NCBI GenBank assembly: GCA_047404195.1
Contig: JBDOIU010000007.1
Span: forward strand, 1-64,000
Length of the DNA stretch: 64,000 nucleotides
Origin: JAJRRL01 sp047404195
Lineage (GTDB): Bacteria > Pseudomonadota > Gammaproteobacteria > JAJRRL01
Reading direction: 5' to 3'
In this document: positions 7,885-16,802 of the stretch, in pieces
Numbering within the stretch: position 1 is the first letter of the stretch
Layout: each line of letters begins with the position of its first letter
Position numbers and translations under genes: made by a program
Notes under the pieces: model-generated
Told to the model about the DNA's origin: nothing
Databases searched by the model: none
Seen by the model: only the letters and a program-made list of their open reading frames with translations

Positions 7885-9144
7885 ATGAGTCAAACAACTG
7901 ACTGTGTCATCGTCGGCGCAGGCCTGGCAGGTCTGGCAACAGCCTTGTGTTTATCTCGTTGTACACCTTTTCGCATTAAGCTGATTGATCAGCGAGCAGA
8001 ATCTGATGTTGAAGCGATGTTCCAATCTGCGCGGCCGCTGTCCTTGGCGTTGGCTTCACAGCGCATTTTACAAACATGCGGCGCTTGGACTGAACTGCAG
8101 GCGCGTGCAGCACCTATCAAGCGGGTTTTAGTATCACAGCAAGGGCACTGTGGTGAAGTTGATTTCACTGCCGCGAGCATGGCTGAGCCAGCATTGGGTT
8201 ATGTGGTGCCCATGGGTGCATTATTGCATGCTTTGCTGCAAGCAGTACGTGCATCAGCGCAAATTGATATCAGCTGGTCATCAACAGTGACCGCATTACG
8301 TGAAGAAAATGATCAAGTTATCTGTGAATGGCAGTCTGCTGAGCAAAGTCATGTTTGTCACGCCCACATTTGTATGGCTACCGATGGTGCTGCCTCGCCT
8401 TGTCGACAGTATTTGGGCGCAACCACACAGCATACAGGGCAAGCAGCGGTTTCATTTATTCATGATGTTGAGTGCCAAAACCCACACAGTGGCATTGCGC
8501 AACAGCGTTTCATGGCTGAGCAAGGTGTTTATGCTTGCTTGCCGTTGTGGCAGGCGAACCAGTGTCGAATGGTTTTGACGATGAGTGAAGAGCGCGCTAA
8601 ACGTTACCGTCGCTTATCTGAAGCACGACAGTTAAAAATGATGCAACATGCTTGGCGAGGCCGCTATACGTGTGAAGCACAAAAATGTCTTGGTGAATAT
8701 ACTGTCCAGCCAATGGTTTCACAAGGGTTAACAGCAGCACGTATTATTCTGCTGGGTGATGCACAACAAACCATGTATCCACTTTTGGCTCAAGGCTTCA
8801 ATTTAGCATGCCGTGATGCAGCCATTTTAGCGGAGCAATTAGCAGATGCTGTGGTCACGAACAAGCATACAGCATTGTCACCAGCACAGATCAGTCGTTT
8901 CTCGCAACAACGGCAGCGTCGCCACAAACAATTACGGCAATGGGTACAGGGCATTCATGATGGTTTTGCCATGCGCGCGTTTCCCGTTGCTGCAATGCGT
9001 GCAATGGGGATGGGTGCCATCACATTATTGCCAGGTATGAAGCAGCGAATTGCCCGACAGTTGATGGGTCTGGCAGCACCAGTACCAGCGCTGGCGCGTG
9101 GTATATTGCCAGAGCAGGAGTCATTGCTATGTCACGACAACTAG
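7885..9144 (+). CDS. ubiH: Ubiquinone biosynthesis FAD monooxygenase UbiH
   Basis: FAD-dependent hydroxylase of the UbiH/UbiF/COQ6 family acting on the ubiquinone ring. The N-terminal Rossmann motif VIVGAGLAGLATAL and the second FAD motif LLGDAQQTMYPLLAQGFNL are visible. The latter has AQQT, close to the AAQT of E. coli UbiH, where most relatives have AAH. A Shine-Dalgarno AAAGGA precedes ATG 7885. It overlaps the next gene by 16 bases, indicating one transcript. Assignment to UbiH rather than UbiI rests on gene order and this motif. Confidence 0.85.
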   Translation: MSQTTDCVIVGAGLAGLATALCLSRCTPFRIKLIDQRAESDVEAMFQSARPLSLALASQRILQTCGAWTELQARAAPIKRVLVSQQGHCGEVDFTAASMAEPALGYVVPMGALLHALLQAVRASAQIDISWSSTVTALREENDQVICEWQSAEQSHVCHAHICMATDGAASPCRQYLGATTQHTGQAAVSFIHDVECQNPHSGIAQQRFMAEQGVYACLPLWQANQCRMVLTMSEERAKRYRRLSEARQLKMMQHAWRGRYTCEAQKCLGEYTVQPMVSQGLTAARIILLGDAQQTMYPLLAQGFNLACRDAAILAEQLADAVVTNKHTALSPAQISRFSQQRQRRHKQLRQWVQGIHDGFAMRAFPVAAMRAMGMGAITLLPGMKQRIARQLMGLAAPVPALARGILPEQESLLCHDN

Positions 9145-10298
9145 ATGCTGATGTCATTGTGCTGGGTGGTGGCATGATTGGTTTATTGCAAGCGGCATGT
9201 TTGTTACGAGCAGGCTTGTCGGTGCTGGTCTGTGAAGCGCGGGGCTATGCACATTTATCAGCGAATGCAGGCCGAGTAGCAGCGTTGAATGCAACGTCTA
9301 TTGCGGTGCTCAAGTCGTTAGGTATTTGGTCCGACTTGCAGGATAAAGCCGGTTTTTTTACACGCTTACAATTTTGGGCGCAAGGTGTGGATACTTCAGT
9401 ATGCTTTGACGCTGCTGAGCTTGGTGTGCCAGTATTGGGAGCCAATGTTTTCAATGCTGCTTTAGTGTTGGCGTTGAAGCAATATTTATCAGAACAGCCA
9501 GGCTGTGAGATGCGCGTGCCATTTGTTGCGAAGCGTTTATTACAAACTGAAACTTGTGCCGTTGTTTGTGATGACAATGGGCAGAGTGTCTCAGCATCGC
9601 TGGTTATCGCAGCTGATGGTGCGCGCTCGTGGTGTCGTTCAGCGGCCAATATTCAGACTGACTCAGGTCAGTATGAGCAGCATGCAATGTGCTTATTAGT
9701 AAAGACACAGCAGCCACACCGTCGTGTTGCGAGACAGGTGTTTTTGCCAGGTGGTCCGGTAGCATTTTTACCGGATGCACAGCCAAATGTGTGTAGCGTT
9801 GTTTGGTCGCAATCATCCTCTGCTGCCACGTTACAGTATGAAGCCAATGAATCAGCTTTTTTAGAAGCACTGAATCAAGCATTTGGTCAACGCCTAGGTC
9901 CTATTGTGGCTGTATCAGAGCGACAAATGTTTCCTTTGGCTTGGCAGCATGCACAACAATATGTTGCGCCGAGAGTAGCGCTTATTGGCGATGCAGCACA
10001 TCAAATTCATCCACTAGCAGGCCAGGGTGCCAATTTGGGTTTTGCAGATGTACATGCTTTAACACAGTGCGTTCAGCGTGTGTGGCAGCGTGGTGGTGAT
10101 ATCGGGCAGCTGTCAGCGTTGAAAGCTTATCCGAGGCAGAGACGAGGGAATAATGCACTGATGTTGCGTGCTATGGATGTCTTTGCCAAGGGCTTTGGTG
10201 CTGATGACGGTTGGTTGAAACCATTGCGTCAAAGCGCCGTTTGGTGTTTACGATCATCACCCTGGTTGCGCCGTCTGTGTATGCAGCAATCGCTGTGA
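9129..10298 (+). CDS. ubiI: Ubiquinone biosynthesis FAD hydroxylase (UbiI-like)
   Basis: Second paralogue of the UbiH/COQ6 family, 389 aa. Motifs are VIVLGGGMIGLLQA (ADP binding), AADGARSWCR (the DG motif) and LIGDAAHQIHPLAGQGANLG (ribityl-binding GD motif). It starts inside the end of ubiH and is probably translationally coupled to it. In Enterobacteria the gene after ubiH is ubiI (visC), the C5 hydroxylase. UbiF is the alternative function for this family member. Confidence 0.82.
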   Translation: MSRQLDADVIVLGGGMIGLLQAACLLRAGLSVLVCEARGYAHLSANAGRVAALNATSIAVLKSLGIWSDLQDKAGFFTRLQFWAQGVDTSVCFDAAELGVPVLGANVFNAALVLALKQYLSEQPGCEMRVPFVAKRLLQTETCAVVCDDNGQSVSASLVIAADGARSWCRSAANIQTDSGQYEQHAMCLLVKTQQPHRRVARQVFLPGGPVAFLPDAQPNVCSVVWSQSSSAATLQYEANESAFLEALNQAFGQRLGPIVAVSERQMFPLAWQHAQQYVAPRVALIGDAAHQIHPLAGQGANLGFADVHALTQCVQRVWQRGGDIGQLSALKAYPRQRRGNNALMLRAMDVFAKGFGADDGWLKPLRQSAVWCLRSSPWLRRLCMQQSL

Positions 10299-10408
10299 AT
10301 ATTGATCATTTAATTTAAGTATAGTTCGACAGTTGACAGCATAAATCATTGGGCGCATAGTGTGTTTGATATCCACTCGTGTGGTTTTGCTAATCAATAA
10401 GGCATATT

Positions 10409-11869
10409 ATGTCGGAAGAAAAAGTTGATAGTGATGGTGTTGATGAACCTGATTGTGCACGGGTACCATATCATGGCGATGAGGAGCGGCTGCCCTCTAG
10501 TGAGGACCATACAGAGTTATTGAATTTGCATCATGCCCCTCTGGCATGTGCACTCTTTCTTAGTCACGCTTGGTGCTGGCTACGTCACAATAACACATCA
10601 GAAGGGTGGAGAAATTTCATGAAAACAGTTTGCGATAAAATGACCACAAATATGAAAAAAATGTATGGAGATAAGCCCAGATCAGCTTGGATGCGTTTCA
10701 TTGATCAATATTTGTTGTGCCCGCCTGAGTATGCTAAGACTAATTCAAAAAAACTCATACAGCACCCCTTTACTCAGGCGCATCGTTTTCATTATTTAGG
10801 GCGCGCACTGTTTTCAGTTGTAGCCGCCTCTATCACCGTCGCTGTTGCAACCAATGTGCATCAAGCAATGGGCATGCAGATGGAGACAGATTTTTTACGT
10901 CTGTGTCATTTGTTTATCATGTTTGCCTGTACATCAGTACAAACATGGCGTTTTTCTTCTCCCGTTCATGTCAAACACACAGAAGGACCTGACTCATTAA
11001 TGACGCGTGGAAAAATGACAGCGTTATATGTGCAACACAGTATTCAAATTTTATGTATCATGACGGGGCAAGTCTCTTTATGTCATTTGTATCACCAGCG
11101 CCAAGTGATCACAATACTTTGGCAGATTTTGATGGGAGGTGCCGCTTTGATTGCGGTGCCGACCATAGCTGGTCCTGCACGATGGGTGAGACCAAAAACT
11201 GATCTTAGCCTTGCGTGGAAGCAGCGGTTTAATCCTCGTATGATTGGCATAGCAAGGCATGCCTTAACAGTATACAACAGCCTTAACACAAACAATATCC
11301 TTGATGAGGATGATGTCAATCGCGTAACGGCGGTCAATAATACGAGATCATTTTCTTTGGCAATTACCGCTACGCTGATCTTTTCAGTCTTACCGCTGTT
11401 ACTTTGCTGGCCAGCAAGAGCGCATCCAGCCGTTGCATTGTTTGGTTGTGCTTCTTCGTTCCTGGGTTCATCATCACTGTTGAGGGTATTTGGGGAGATG
11501 CAAATGTCTGCCAAGTCGTGCCAGGAGCGAGCAATGTTATGCATCCATCCTACGGCAGTATCATTATATTTAAGTTATGTGGTTGTGGGTATGGCGCCTT
11601 TTGTAGGCAGTTCAGAGGGTATTGAGGCTGATCAGTTGGCTTGGACCGTCGCTGCTACTGTTTGGACGACGCTTGTCTTCAGTCTTGTCAATCGGGGTGG
11701 GTCAGTGATGTACTATGACGAGAAGCACCTCATTCCTGAAAAAGATCCTGCTGAGGCACTGTCACAAGACCCACTGAGCACTACTGGACAGACGTTGCAG
11801 CAGTCTTTGCTCGGTGATAGTCAAGCCTCAGAATATCCATCTGTTGAAACGCCAGAAGCCAAGGTGTGA
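10409..11869 (+). CDS. Hypothetical polytopic membrane protein
   Basis: 486 residues, not recognised. The first 130 residues are soluble, acidic then basic and Cys/His/Trp-containing. About seven hydrophobic segments follow, for example ALFSVVAASITVAVATNV, ILWQILMGGAALIAVPTIAG, LIFSVLPLLLCW, SLYLSYVVVGMAPFVG and WTVAATVWTTLVFSLV. The tail is hydrophilic and rich in Ser/Gln/Glu. The ATG is preceded by AAGG nine bases upstream. There is no obvious functional link to ubiI upstream or sppA downstream. The hydrophilic ends around a membrane core are compatible with a host-membrane effector, but this is speculation. Confidence 0.7.
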   Translation: MSEEKVDSDGVDEPDCARVPYHGDEERLPSSEDHTELLNLHHAPLACALFLSHAWCWLRHNNTSEGWRNFMKTVCDKMTTNMKKMYGDKPRSAWMRFIDQYLLCPPEYAKTNSKKLIQHPFTQAHRFHYLGRALFSVVAASITVAVATNVHQAMGMQMETDFLRLCHLFIMFACTSVQTWRFSSPVHVKHTEGPDSLMTRGKMTALYVQHSIQILCIMTGQVSLCHLYHQRQVITILWQILMGGAALIAVPTIAGPARWVRPKTDLSLAWKQRFNPRMIGIARHALTVYNSLNTNNILDEDDVNRVTAVNNTRSFSLAITATLIFSVLPLLLCWPARAHPAVALFGCASSFLGSSSLLRVFGEMQMSAKSCQERAMLCIHPTAVSLYLSYVVVGMAPFVGSSEGIEADQLAWTVAATVWTTLVFSLVNRGGSVMYYDEKHLIPEKDPAEALSQDPLSTTGQTLQQSLLGDSQASEYPSVETPEAKV

Positions 11870-11940
11870 CATCCTTAAGAAATCTCAATGTGTGAATCTT
11901 GGTATGAAGTCAGTACCAGGTGTCATACACTTCATTTTTT

Positions 11941-11970
11941 TTGCTTTTCAGGTGATGTGAGTTGTATAAT
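11941..11970 (+). promoter_or_regulatory. Predicted sigma-70 promoter of sppA
   Basis: TTGCTT at 11941-11946, an 18-base spacer and a consensus TATAAT at 11965-11970. It lies 30 bases upstream of the sppA start codon. Confidence 0.7.
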
Positions 11971-11999
11971 TGAGGTTGTCTTTTTCAAGGAGTCAGGGT

Positions 12000-12956
12000 A
12001 TGTCTGATATGAATTCGTCTCAAAAAAATGAAGAACTTTCCAATCGGCTCGTTGACCGTTTGTTAAAGCACTATCGTTCAGACCGCATTTGGCGCAATAT
12101 TCGCTGTTTAGTTTGGATCGGCTTATTGGTCTTCTATGCTTCATTGTTACAAGGAAAATCATCAGATTCACCTGATGCGGCACAGGCGTCAAAAAAAGGG
12201 CCATATGTGGCAGAAATTCGCCTGGATGGTGTCATCATGCCTGGACAAGCGTTTTCAGCGAAGAATGTATTGCCTGCATTACGTGCTGCCTTTGGTGATA
12301 AGCACGCACGCGGTGTGGTGTTGGCCATCAACTCCCCAGGTGGTTCACCTGTGCAGTCAGACCTGATTTACCATGAAATCATGGCCCTTAAGCAGGAAAC
12401 ACATAAAAAAGTGATTGTGGTTGCAGGAGATGCATTGGCTTCTGGCGCGTATTACGTAGCCAGTGCTGCAGATGAAATTTATGTGAATGGTTCCTCCATT
12501 ACCGGCTCAATCGGTGTGATGATGAGTGGCTTTGGTGTGACTGCTCTCATGAATAAAATGGGTATTGAGCGGCGGGCGTTAATGTCTGGTGATAATAAAA
12601 TGCGCTTGGATCCATTTTCACCGTTGAAGCCGGAAGATGTGACCAAGGTGCAATCAGTATTAGACAATGTGCACCAACAATTCATCCAAGCCGTGGTTAA
12701 CGGGCGTGGTAAGCGCTTACATGCCCCTGCAAAGGTGCTGTTTTCCGGTGACTTTTGGAGCGGGAAAACTGCCGTTAAGCTGGGCTTGGTGGACGCTGTG
12801 ATGATGCCATGGGATGCGCTGCAAAAGAATTTTGCTACAGCTCGAGTGGTTGACTTTACGCACAAAGAAGATTTTTTCACTCACTTATTTGGTAGTGTGC
12901 AGTCGCATGTACATTTACAATTACCGAGTCATCAGTTGATGGCTAAGCTGCCATAA
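12000..12956 (+). CDS. sppA: S49 family signal peptide peptidase SppA
   Basis: Membrane-anchored serine protease that degrades cleaved signal peptides. The start ATG 12000 is chosen because AAGGAG lies six bases upstream; the longer frame from 11970 lacks this. One transmembrane segment lies near residues 37-53 (CLVWIGLLVFYASLL). The S49 core shows the oxyanion motif INSPGGS, the nucleophile Ser in GDALASGAYYVAS and SITGSIGV. At 318 aa it is the short single-domain type. A good promoter precedes it, and apaH follows 33 bases after its stop. Confidence 0.9.
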   Translation: MSDMNSSQKNEELSNRLVDRLLKHYRSDRIWRNIRCLVWIGLLVFYASLLQGKSSDSPDAAQASKKGPYVAEIRLDGVIMPGQAFSAKNVLPALRAAFGDKHARGVVLAINSPGGSPVQSDLIYHEIMALKQETHKKVIVVAGDALASGAYYVASAADEIYVNGSSITGSIGVMMSGFGVTALMNKMGIERRALMSGDNKMRLDPFSPLKPEDVTKVQSVLDNVHQQFIQAVVNGRGKRLHAPAKVLFSGDFWSGKTAVKLGLVDAVMMPWDALQKNFATARVVDFTHKEDFFTHLFGSVQSHVHLQLPSHQLMAKLP

Positions 12957-12989
12957 GTCGTTTGCTGAGATGACGGCCAGGAGGCGTAT

Positions 12990-13817
12990 ATCGCAACATA
13001 CTTGATCGGAGATGTGCATGGTTGCATGCGCAGTTTATTGCGTTTATTAGACGCGATTAATTATGATGAGCGGCGTGATCAGTTGGGTTTTGTGGGCGAC
13101 CTTCTGAACCGTGGCCCTGATTCCTTGGCTGTGCTGCGTTTTGTGAGGGCCTGTGTTGAACCGCTGGTTGTGCTGGGCAACCATGATATGTATGCCATCA
13201 TTTTATCACAAGCGCTCATTGATGCATCTGCCTATCATCATACTTTGGACACATTGTTGCAGGCAGATGACTGCAAAGACTTAATGCGGTGGCTACAGCG
13301 ACAGCCATTGATGCGTACTTTGAATGAACAGTCACTGGTATTGTGCCATGCCGGTATTACACCAGCATGGTCTCTGTCTAGCGCGCAGCAGTACGCTGAT
13401 GAGTTTAATGATATGATGTCCAGTTCTGATGCCATCGATTTTTGTGCGCATTGTTTTGGGGATGAGCCAGCCAGCTGGCAAGCGTCATTGCAGCATCATG
13501 ATCGCTGGCGTTACATTGTGAATGCCTTTACACGCATGCGTTTTTGTACGAAAGCAGGTCAACTTGATTTTAAATGCCATGAGGCGACGAAAACAGCCAA
13601 TGATGATTATCAGCCATGGTATTCATTTCGCTCAGCTGCCGCTGATGGGTTGGATATTGTCTTCGGGCATTGGGCCAGTTTACAACAGCCGCGCCCTGCA
13701 GAGCATTGTTTTGCTCTCGACAGTGGATGCGTCTGGGGTGGGCAGTTGACAGCACTGCGCTGTGAGGATCGCCAAATGATTGCAGTACCCGCTGTTTCCA
13801 ACGATGCTTCATCGTAA
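12990..13817 (+). CDS. apaH: Diadenosine tetraphosphatase ApaH
   Basis: Symmetrical Ap4A hydrolase of the metallophosphatase family. Motifs GDVHGC, GDLLNRGPDS, GNHDMY, FGHWA and ALDSGCVWGGQLTAL are intact. Length from 12990 is 275 aa, near the 280 of E. coli. Start: no ATG, GTG or TTG exists between the in-frame TGA 12966 and TTG 13002. TTG 13002 would cut off the conserved ATYLI preceding GDVHG. ATC at 12990 gives xATYLIGDVHG, matching the MATYLIGD of the family, and lies five bases after a perfect AGGAGG (12979-12984). I therefore call an ATC start. Confidence 0.9.
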   Translation: MATYLIGDVHGCMRSLLRLLDAINYDERRDQLGFVGDLLNRGPDSLAVLRFVRACVEPLVVLGNHDMYAIILSQALIDASAYHHTLDTLLQADDCKDLMRWLQRQPLMRTLNEQSLVLCHAGITPAWSLSSAQQYADEFNDMMSSSDAIDFCAHCFGDEPASWQASLQHHDRWRYIVNAFTRMRFCTKAGQLDFKCHEATKTANDDYQPWYSFRSAAADGLDIVFGHWASLQQPRPAEHCFALDSGCVWGGQLTALRCEDRQMIAVPAVSNDASS

Positions 13818-14122
13818 CCCGTTGAAATTAATATAAAAAAAGTAAGTCATTGTTTTAATGTAAAGGCTCATCGTGGTGTGCGATTTCGCCGATACAGCGT
13901 GTCATTATGTCATCACTCATGACTGTGAACATCACTGCGCCGATAGCGCATGCTTTCGTTAAGCTCATGAAATGACGCAAGCTATCATTTCCATTACATC
14001 TGATCTTCCCACTATTCCTCTGCCCCCCTGTGAACAGATTATTCACCGCAGATTGTCTAGAGTGGGAGAGTCATCAAGATGACAGTTGGCTTGTTTAACA
14101 TTAAACCTAAAAGGAGACCTCA
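13818..14122. other. Intergenic upstream of the Hsp20-like gene
   Basis: About 305 bases without a supported gene. The last bases hold AAAAGGAGACC, the ribosome site of the Hsp20-like gene. No convincing heat-shock (sigma-32) promoter was recognised. Confidence 0.45.
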
Positions 14123-15004
14123 ATGGCAACACCATACATGCCGAATCTGGCACAAACATCGACTACTCAGGGCACTAATGCCGCTATCGATGCAGGATTT
14201 CAGTCTTATGTGCAGCAATTGGGCACTCAATTCCCGAGTGTGACCAATACAGCACAGGCTGAAGCGACCTTAACCGCTGAAATTGTACGTATTCGTTTAC
14301 GTATACAATCACTTTATCAAACTGATTGGACAGCAGTGCAAGGTCAGTATCAGTCTATTATGCAAGAGATTTGCATGATACAGCAGCAACTGCATGAAAT
14401 CAGTGGCTTATTACGTGCATCAGAGCAGTTTGTGCAATCGGGTCAAGTAGAAGGTTTTGCACAGACTCATTTACATCAGTTTAGACAGCAGATTGATACG
14501 CTATGGACTCAACTGAATCAATTTTGCAGCTTTTTTTCCTTGCAGTGGCAAGGCTCGCAGTGGGGTGTTGGTCAGACTTTTGGTATGCCAGCTAATGCAC
14601 AATTGGGTCTTACAACAACGGGACAGCTGGTATCTGCTCAGCAGAAAGCAGTCTGGCTTGAACAGACATACAGCATTATGGAGACGGAAACACATGTCAT
14701 AGTCAATATTGATATGCCAGGTGTGGATGTTGAAAAGCTGGATATTCAAATTTACCAAGGTTTATTGACTATTCGAGGTGAGCGTTTACAGCAGCAGTGT
14801 GATAGTGTGGTGTGTTGTCGCCACAACAATGTGCTTACTGGTTTAATTGATGTCAGTATTCCTTTGGCACGCAGTAGTGAAGCATTTGATTTGTCACAAA
14901 CACAAGCCAAAATGCGTCTTGGTGTGTTGCATGTTGAAGTGGCTAAAGCAACACAACAAACACCTAACTTTACGCGCATACGGGGCGTCTCAGAAGCTGA
15001 GTAG
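14123..15004 (+). CDS. Hsp20/alpha-crystallin family protein with long helical N-terminus
   Basis: Small heat-shock-type chaperone, 293 aa. That is about twice the usual Hsp20 length. The alpha-crystallin domain occupies about residues 181-275, with the recognisable core VIVNIDMPGVDVEKLDIQI and GLLTIRGERL. The N-terminal 180 residues are Gln-rich and include predicted helices or coiled coil at about 43-98 and 110-138, a part not typical of bacterial Hsp20. A strong AAAAGGAG site precedes the ATG and a hairpin terminator follows the stop, so it is probably monocistronic. The C-terminal I-x-I motif is not evident. It presumably binds unfolded proteins, or a surface through the helical part. Confidence 0.8.
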   Translation: MATPYMPNLAQTSTTQGTNAAIDAGFQSYVQQLGTQFPSVTNTAQAEATLTAEIVRIRLRIQSLYQTDWTAVQGQYQSIMQEICMIQQQLHEISGLLRASEQFVQSGQVEGFAQTHLHQFRQQIDTLWTQLNQFCSFFSLQWQGSQWGVGQTFGMPANAQLGLTTTGQLVSAQQKAVWLEQTYSIMETETHVIVNIDMPGVDVEKLDIQIYQGLLTIRGERLQQQCDSVVCCRHNNVLTGLIDVSIPLARSSEAFDLSQTQAKMRLGVLHVEVAKATQQTPNFTRIRGVSEAE

Positions 15005-15033
15005 CCACCGTAATCCCTCTTGATCGTAAAAGT

Positions 15034-15069
15034 AGTCGGTACTTGCCCTTGTGGTGGTACCGACTTTTT
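15034..15069 (+). terminator. Rho-independent terminator after the Hsp20-like gene
   Basis: Perfect nine-base stem AGTCGGTAC (15034-15042) and GTACCGACT (15057-15065), with a 14-base loop and a T5 run at its 3' side. Confidence 0.85.
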
Positions 15070-15074
15070 GGTAT

Positions 15075-15557
15075 TTAAAGCCGGTCTAGGGTTAGTAAGG
15101 TGTAATTTAGGTGTGCTTTCTCGTCTCTGTGCTCACTTCTATGGCTGACCTGCCATTCATTATCCTGCCATTGCGGAAAGCTGGTATCCCCTTTGACTTT
15201 GGTGTCAATCAATGTGAGATAGAGCCGGTTTGCCAGTGGTAGACACTGATCGTATATAGAAGCGCCGCCAATGATCATGACCTCGTCGCAATCGCAGCTG
15301 GAAAGTGCTGTTTGTAAATCATGGAAGTAATCGCAGCCAGTTGTCTTCGGGCAATCGACTTGTCGTGATAGAACAATGTTGCGTCGCCCAGGTAGCGGTT
15401 TACCAATACTCAGGTGGGTTTTGCGGCCCATGATAATGGGTTTTCCCATGGTCAGCTGTTTGAAGCGCTTTAAGTCCGCAGGGCAATGCCAGGGAAGTTG
15501 GTCTTTGTAGCCAATAATGCGGTCATGTGCCATAGCGGCAATCATGGAGATGAGCAT
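15075..15557 (-). CDS. folA: Dihydrofolate reductase
   Basis: Reduces dihydrofolate to tetrahydrofolate with NADPH. Visible motifs: MIAAMAHDRIIGYKDQLPWH (N-terminal substrate site), IIMGRKTHLSIGKPLPGRRNIVLSR and MIIGGASIYDQ. At 160 aa the length is normal. The Shine-Dalgarno AGGAGACACC immediately precedes the ATG. It is transcribed divergently from queD and is convergent with the Hsp20-like gene. Confidence 0.96.
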   Translation of the reverse strand: MLISMIAAMAHDRIIGYKDQLPWHCPADLKRFKQLTMGKPIIMGRKTHLSIGKPLPGRRNIVLSRQVDCPKTTGCDYFHDLQTALSSCDCDEVMIIGGASIYDQCLPLANRLYLTLIDTKVKGDTSFPQWQDNEWQVSHRSEHRDEKAHLNYTLLTLDRL

Positions 15558-15665
15558 GGTGTCTCCTCATTCTGTGGGTTCGGCTACTGTACAATAGAAT
15601 GTAGGTTTGGTACAAGAAGAGTGGGTGATTGCTATGTATCTCTCTGGTGCAAGTAATCTGATGCA

Positions 15666-16136
15666 ATGCTTTCTTGGGATAGTGCCGTGTATATTGACTA
15701 CAATTTAGACGATTTTTGTTGTGCACACCGTTTGGTGAAGGGCTATGTTGGGCCTTGTGCACATTTACATGGTCACAATTATGCGGCAAACATTCGCATT
15801 AGTGCTGAGAGCTTGGATGCTGTCGACATGTTGATTGACTTTTCTTTGATCAAGTCTGTGTGTAATCGTTGGATTAAAGATCATGTTGATCATGCGACAT
15901 TGGTGAGCACAGCCGATCCGGAGTTACTGGCATTTGTGCATGAAGGCGAACAAAAGCACGTTTTATTCGGTGATGACCAAAATACAACATTAGAGTGTTT
16001 TGCACATCTATTGCTGAGAGCGCTTACGCATGCATTGCAGCAAGATCAGCGCGTCCCGGCTGGGGTAATATTGCAGCAAATAACAGTGTGGGAAACAAAG
16101 CGCGCCTCAATCACTGTGACAGCAGCAGACCTTTAA
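15666..16136 (+). CDS. queD: 6-carboxytetrahydropterin synthase (QueD/PTPS family)
   Basis: Makes 6-carboxy-5,6,7,8-tetrahydropterin from dihydroneopterin triphosphate for queuosine. The PTPS zinc and catalytic motifs are visible: His in CCAHRL, then CAHLHGHNY with the catalytic Cys and two zinc-binding His, and the C-terminal VWETKRA. At 156 aa it is slightly longer than usual. Its stop overlaps the stop of the convergent outer-membrane gene by a few bases. No strong ribosome site precedes ATG 15666. Confidence 0.88.
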   Translation: MLSWDSAVYIDYNLDDFCCAHRLVKGYVGPCAHLHGHNYAANIRISAESLDAVDMLIDFSLIKSVCNRWIKDHVDHATLVSTADPELLAFVHEGEQKHVLFGDDQNTTLECFAHLLLRALTHALQQDQRVPAGVILQQITVWETKRASITVTAADL

Positions 16137-16654
16137 TAATAGAAAGTAACGCTGATACCACCGCGGCGCATAAATTGATGGTGTTTATCAAAGCTGGCAC
16201 CAGAATAAACATATGGGTTGAGCCAGATGCCGGTGGTAATATCGCTGTCAAAATCGATGGTCAAGGATACCCGTGGCCCGATGGTGCTAAAATTGTCAGC
16301 TGTACTGTGCTTGGTTGCGCTGTAGGTATAATCAGCACCCAGGCCTAGAATGAACGGATGTTTCAGTTTTTTACGCCACTCTGCAAAGGTGGTTAGTGTT
16401 GTTTCATGGTCGCGTAACAAAATACCGCCACCAAAAGCTGCTTTTTCTTTTGCAAAAATGAAGGTGGGACCCATACCGAGATTGGCCATGGCAGTGGCCT
16501 GCAGCCCAAAGCGAATGCCATGATCAGATGTCTGTGCGGCATCAGTTTCGGCTTTTTCAGCAGCAGGTTGAGGGGTGGTGTTGTGTTTTGCAGCATAGAC
16601 TGGGGCCATGAGCAGCATGCTACTTGCCAGCGTTAGCAGGGAAAGGTGTTTCAT
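16133..16654 (-). CDS. Small outer-membrane beta-barrel-like protein
   Basis: 173 aa with an N-terminal signal peptide (KHLSLLTLASSMLLMAPVYA, cleavage after AYA-type site near residue 22). A glycine- and aromatic-rich body follows, with alternating patterns typical of beta strands, ending in the aromatic terminus SVTFYY that barrel proteins often use for Bam recognition. AAGGAG lies six bases before the ATG. The family is unknown to me. Its last codons overlap the end of queD in convergent orientation, so little space is left for a terminator. Confidence 0.7.
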   Translation of the reverse strand: MKHLSLLTLASSMLLMAPVYAAKHNTTPQPAAEKAETDAAQTSDHGIRFGLQATAMANLGMGPTFIFAKEKAAFGGGILLRDHETTLTTFAEWRKKLKHPFILGLGADYTYSATKHSTADNFSTIGPRVSLTIDFDSDITTGIWLNPYVYSGASFDKHHQFMRRGGISVTFYY

Positions 16655-16802
16655 GGTCGCTCCTTGCGATGAATGATCATGTTGTTCAATTTACCACGCC
16701 GGACCTAGGCAGCACAAGCCTTCATCTGCAATGAATTGTCCCTGTATTGCTGTAGGGGGCGGCCTTTGTTACCATATATGCTGGTTGAACGACAGTTGGT
16801 GT

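Noticed and set aside
11887..11942. A terminator after the polytopic membrane protein (GTATGA...TCATAC followed by a T run).
   Set aside because: The stem is short with a long loop and the T run is eight bases away, overlapping the sppA promoter region.
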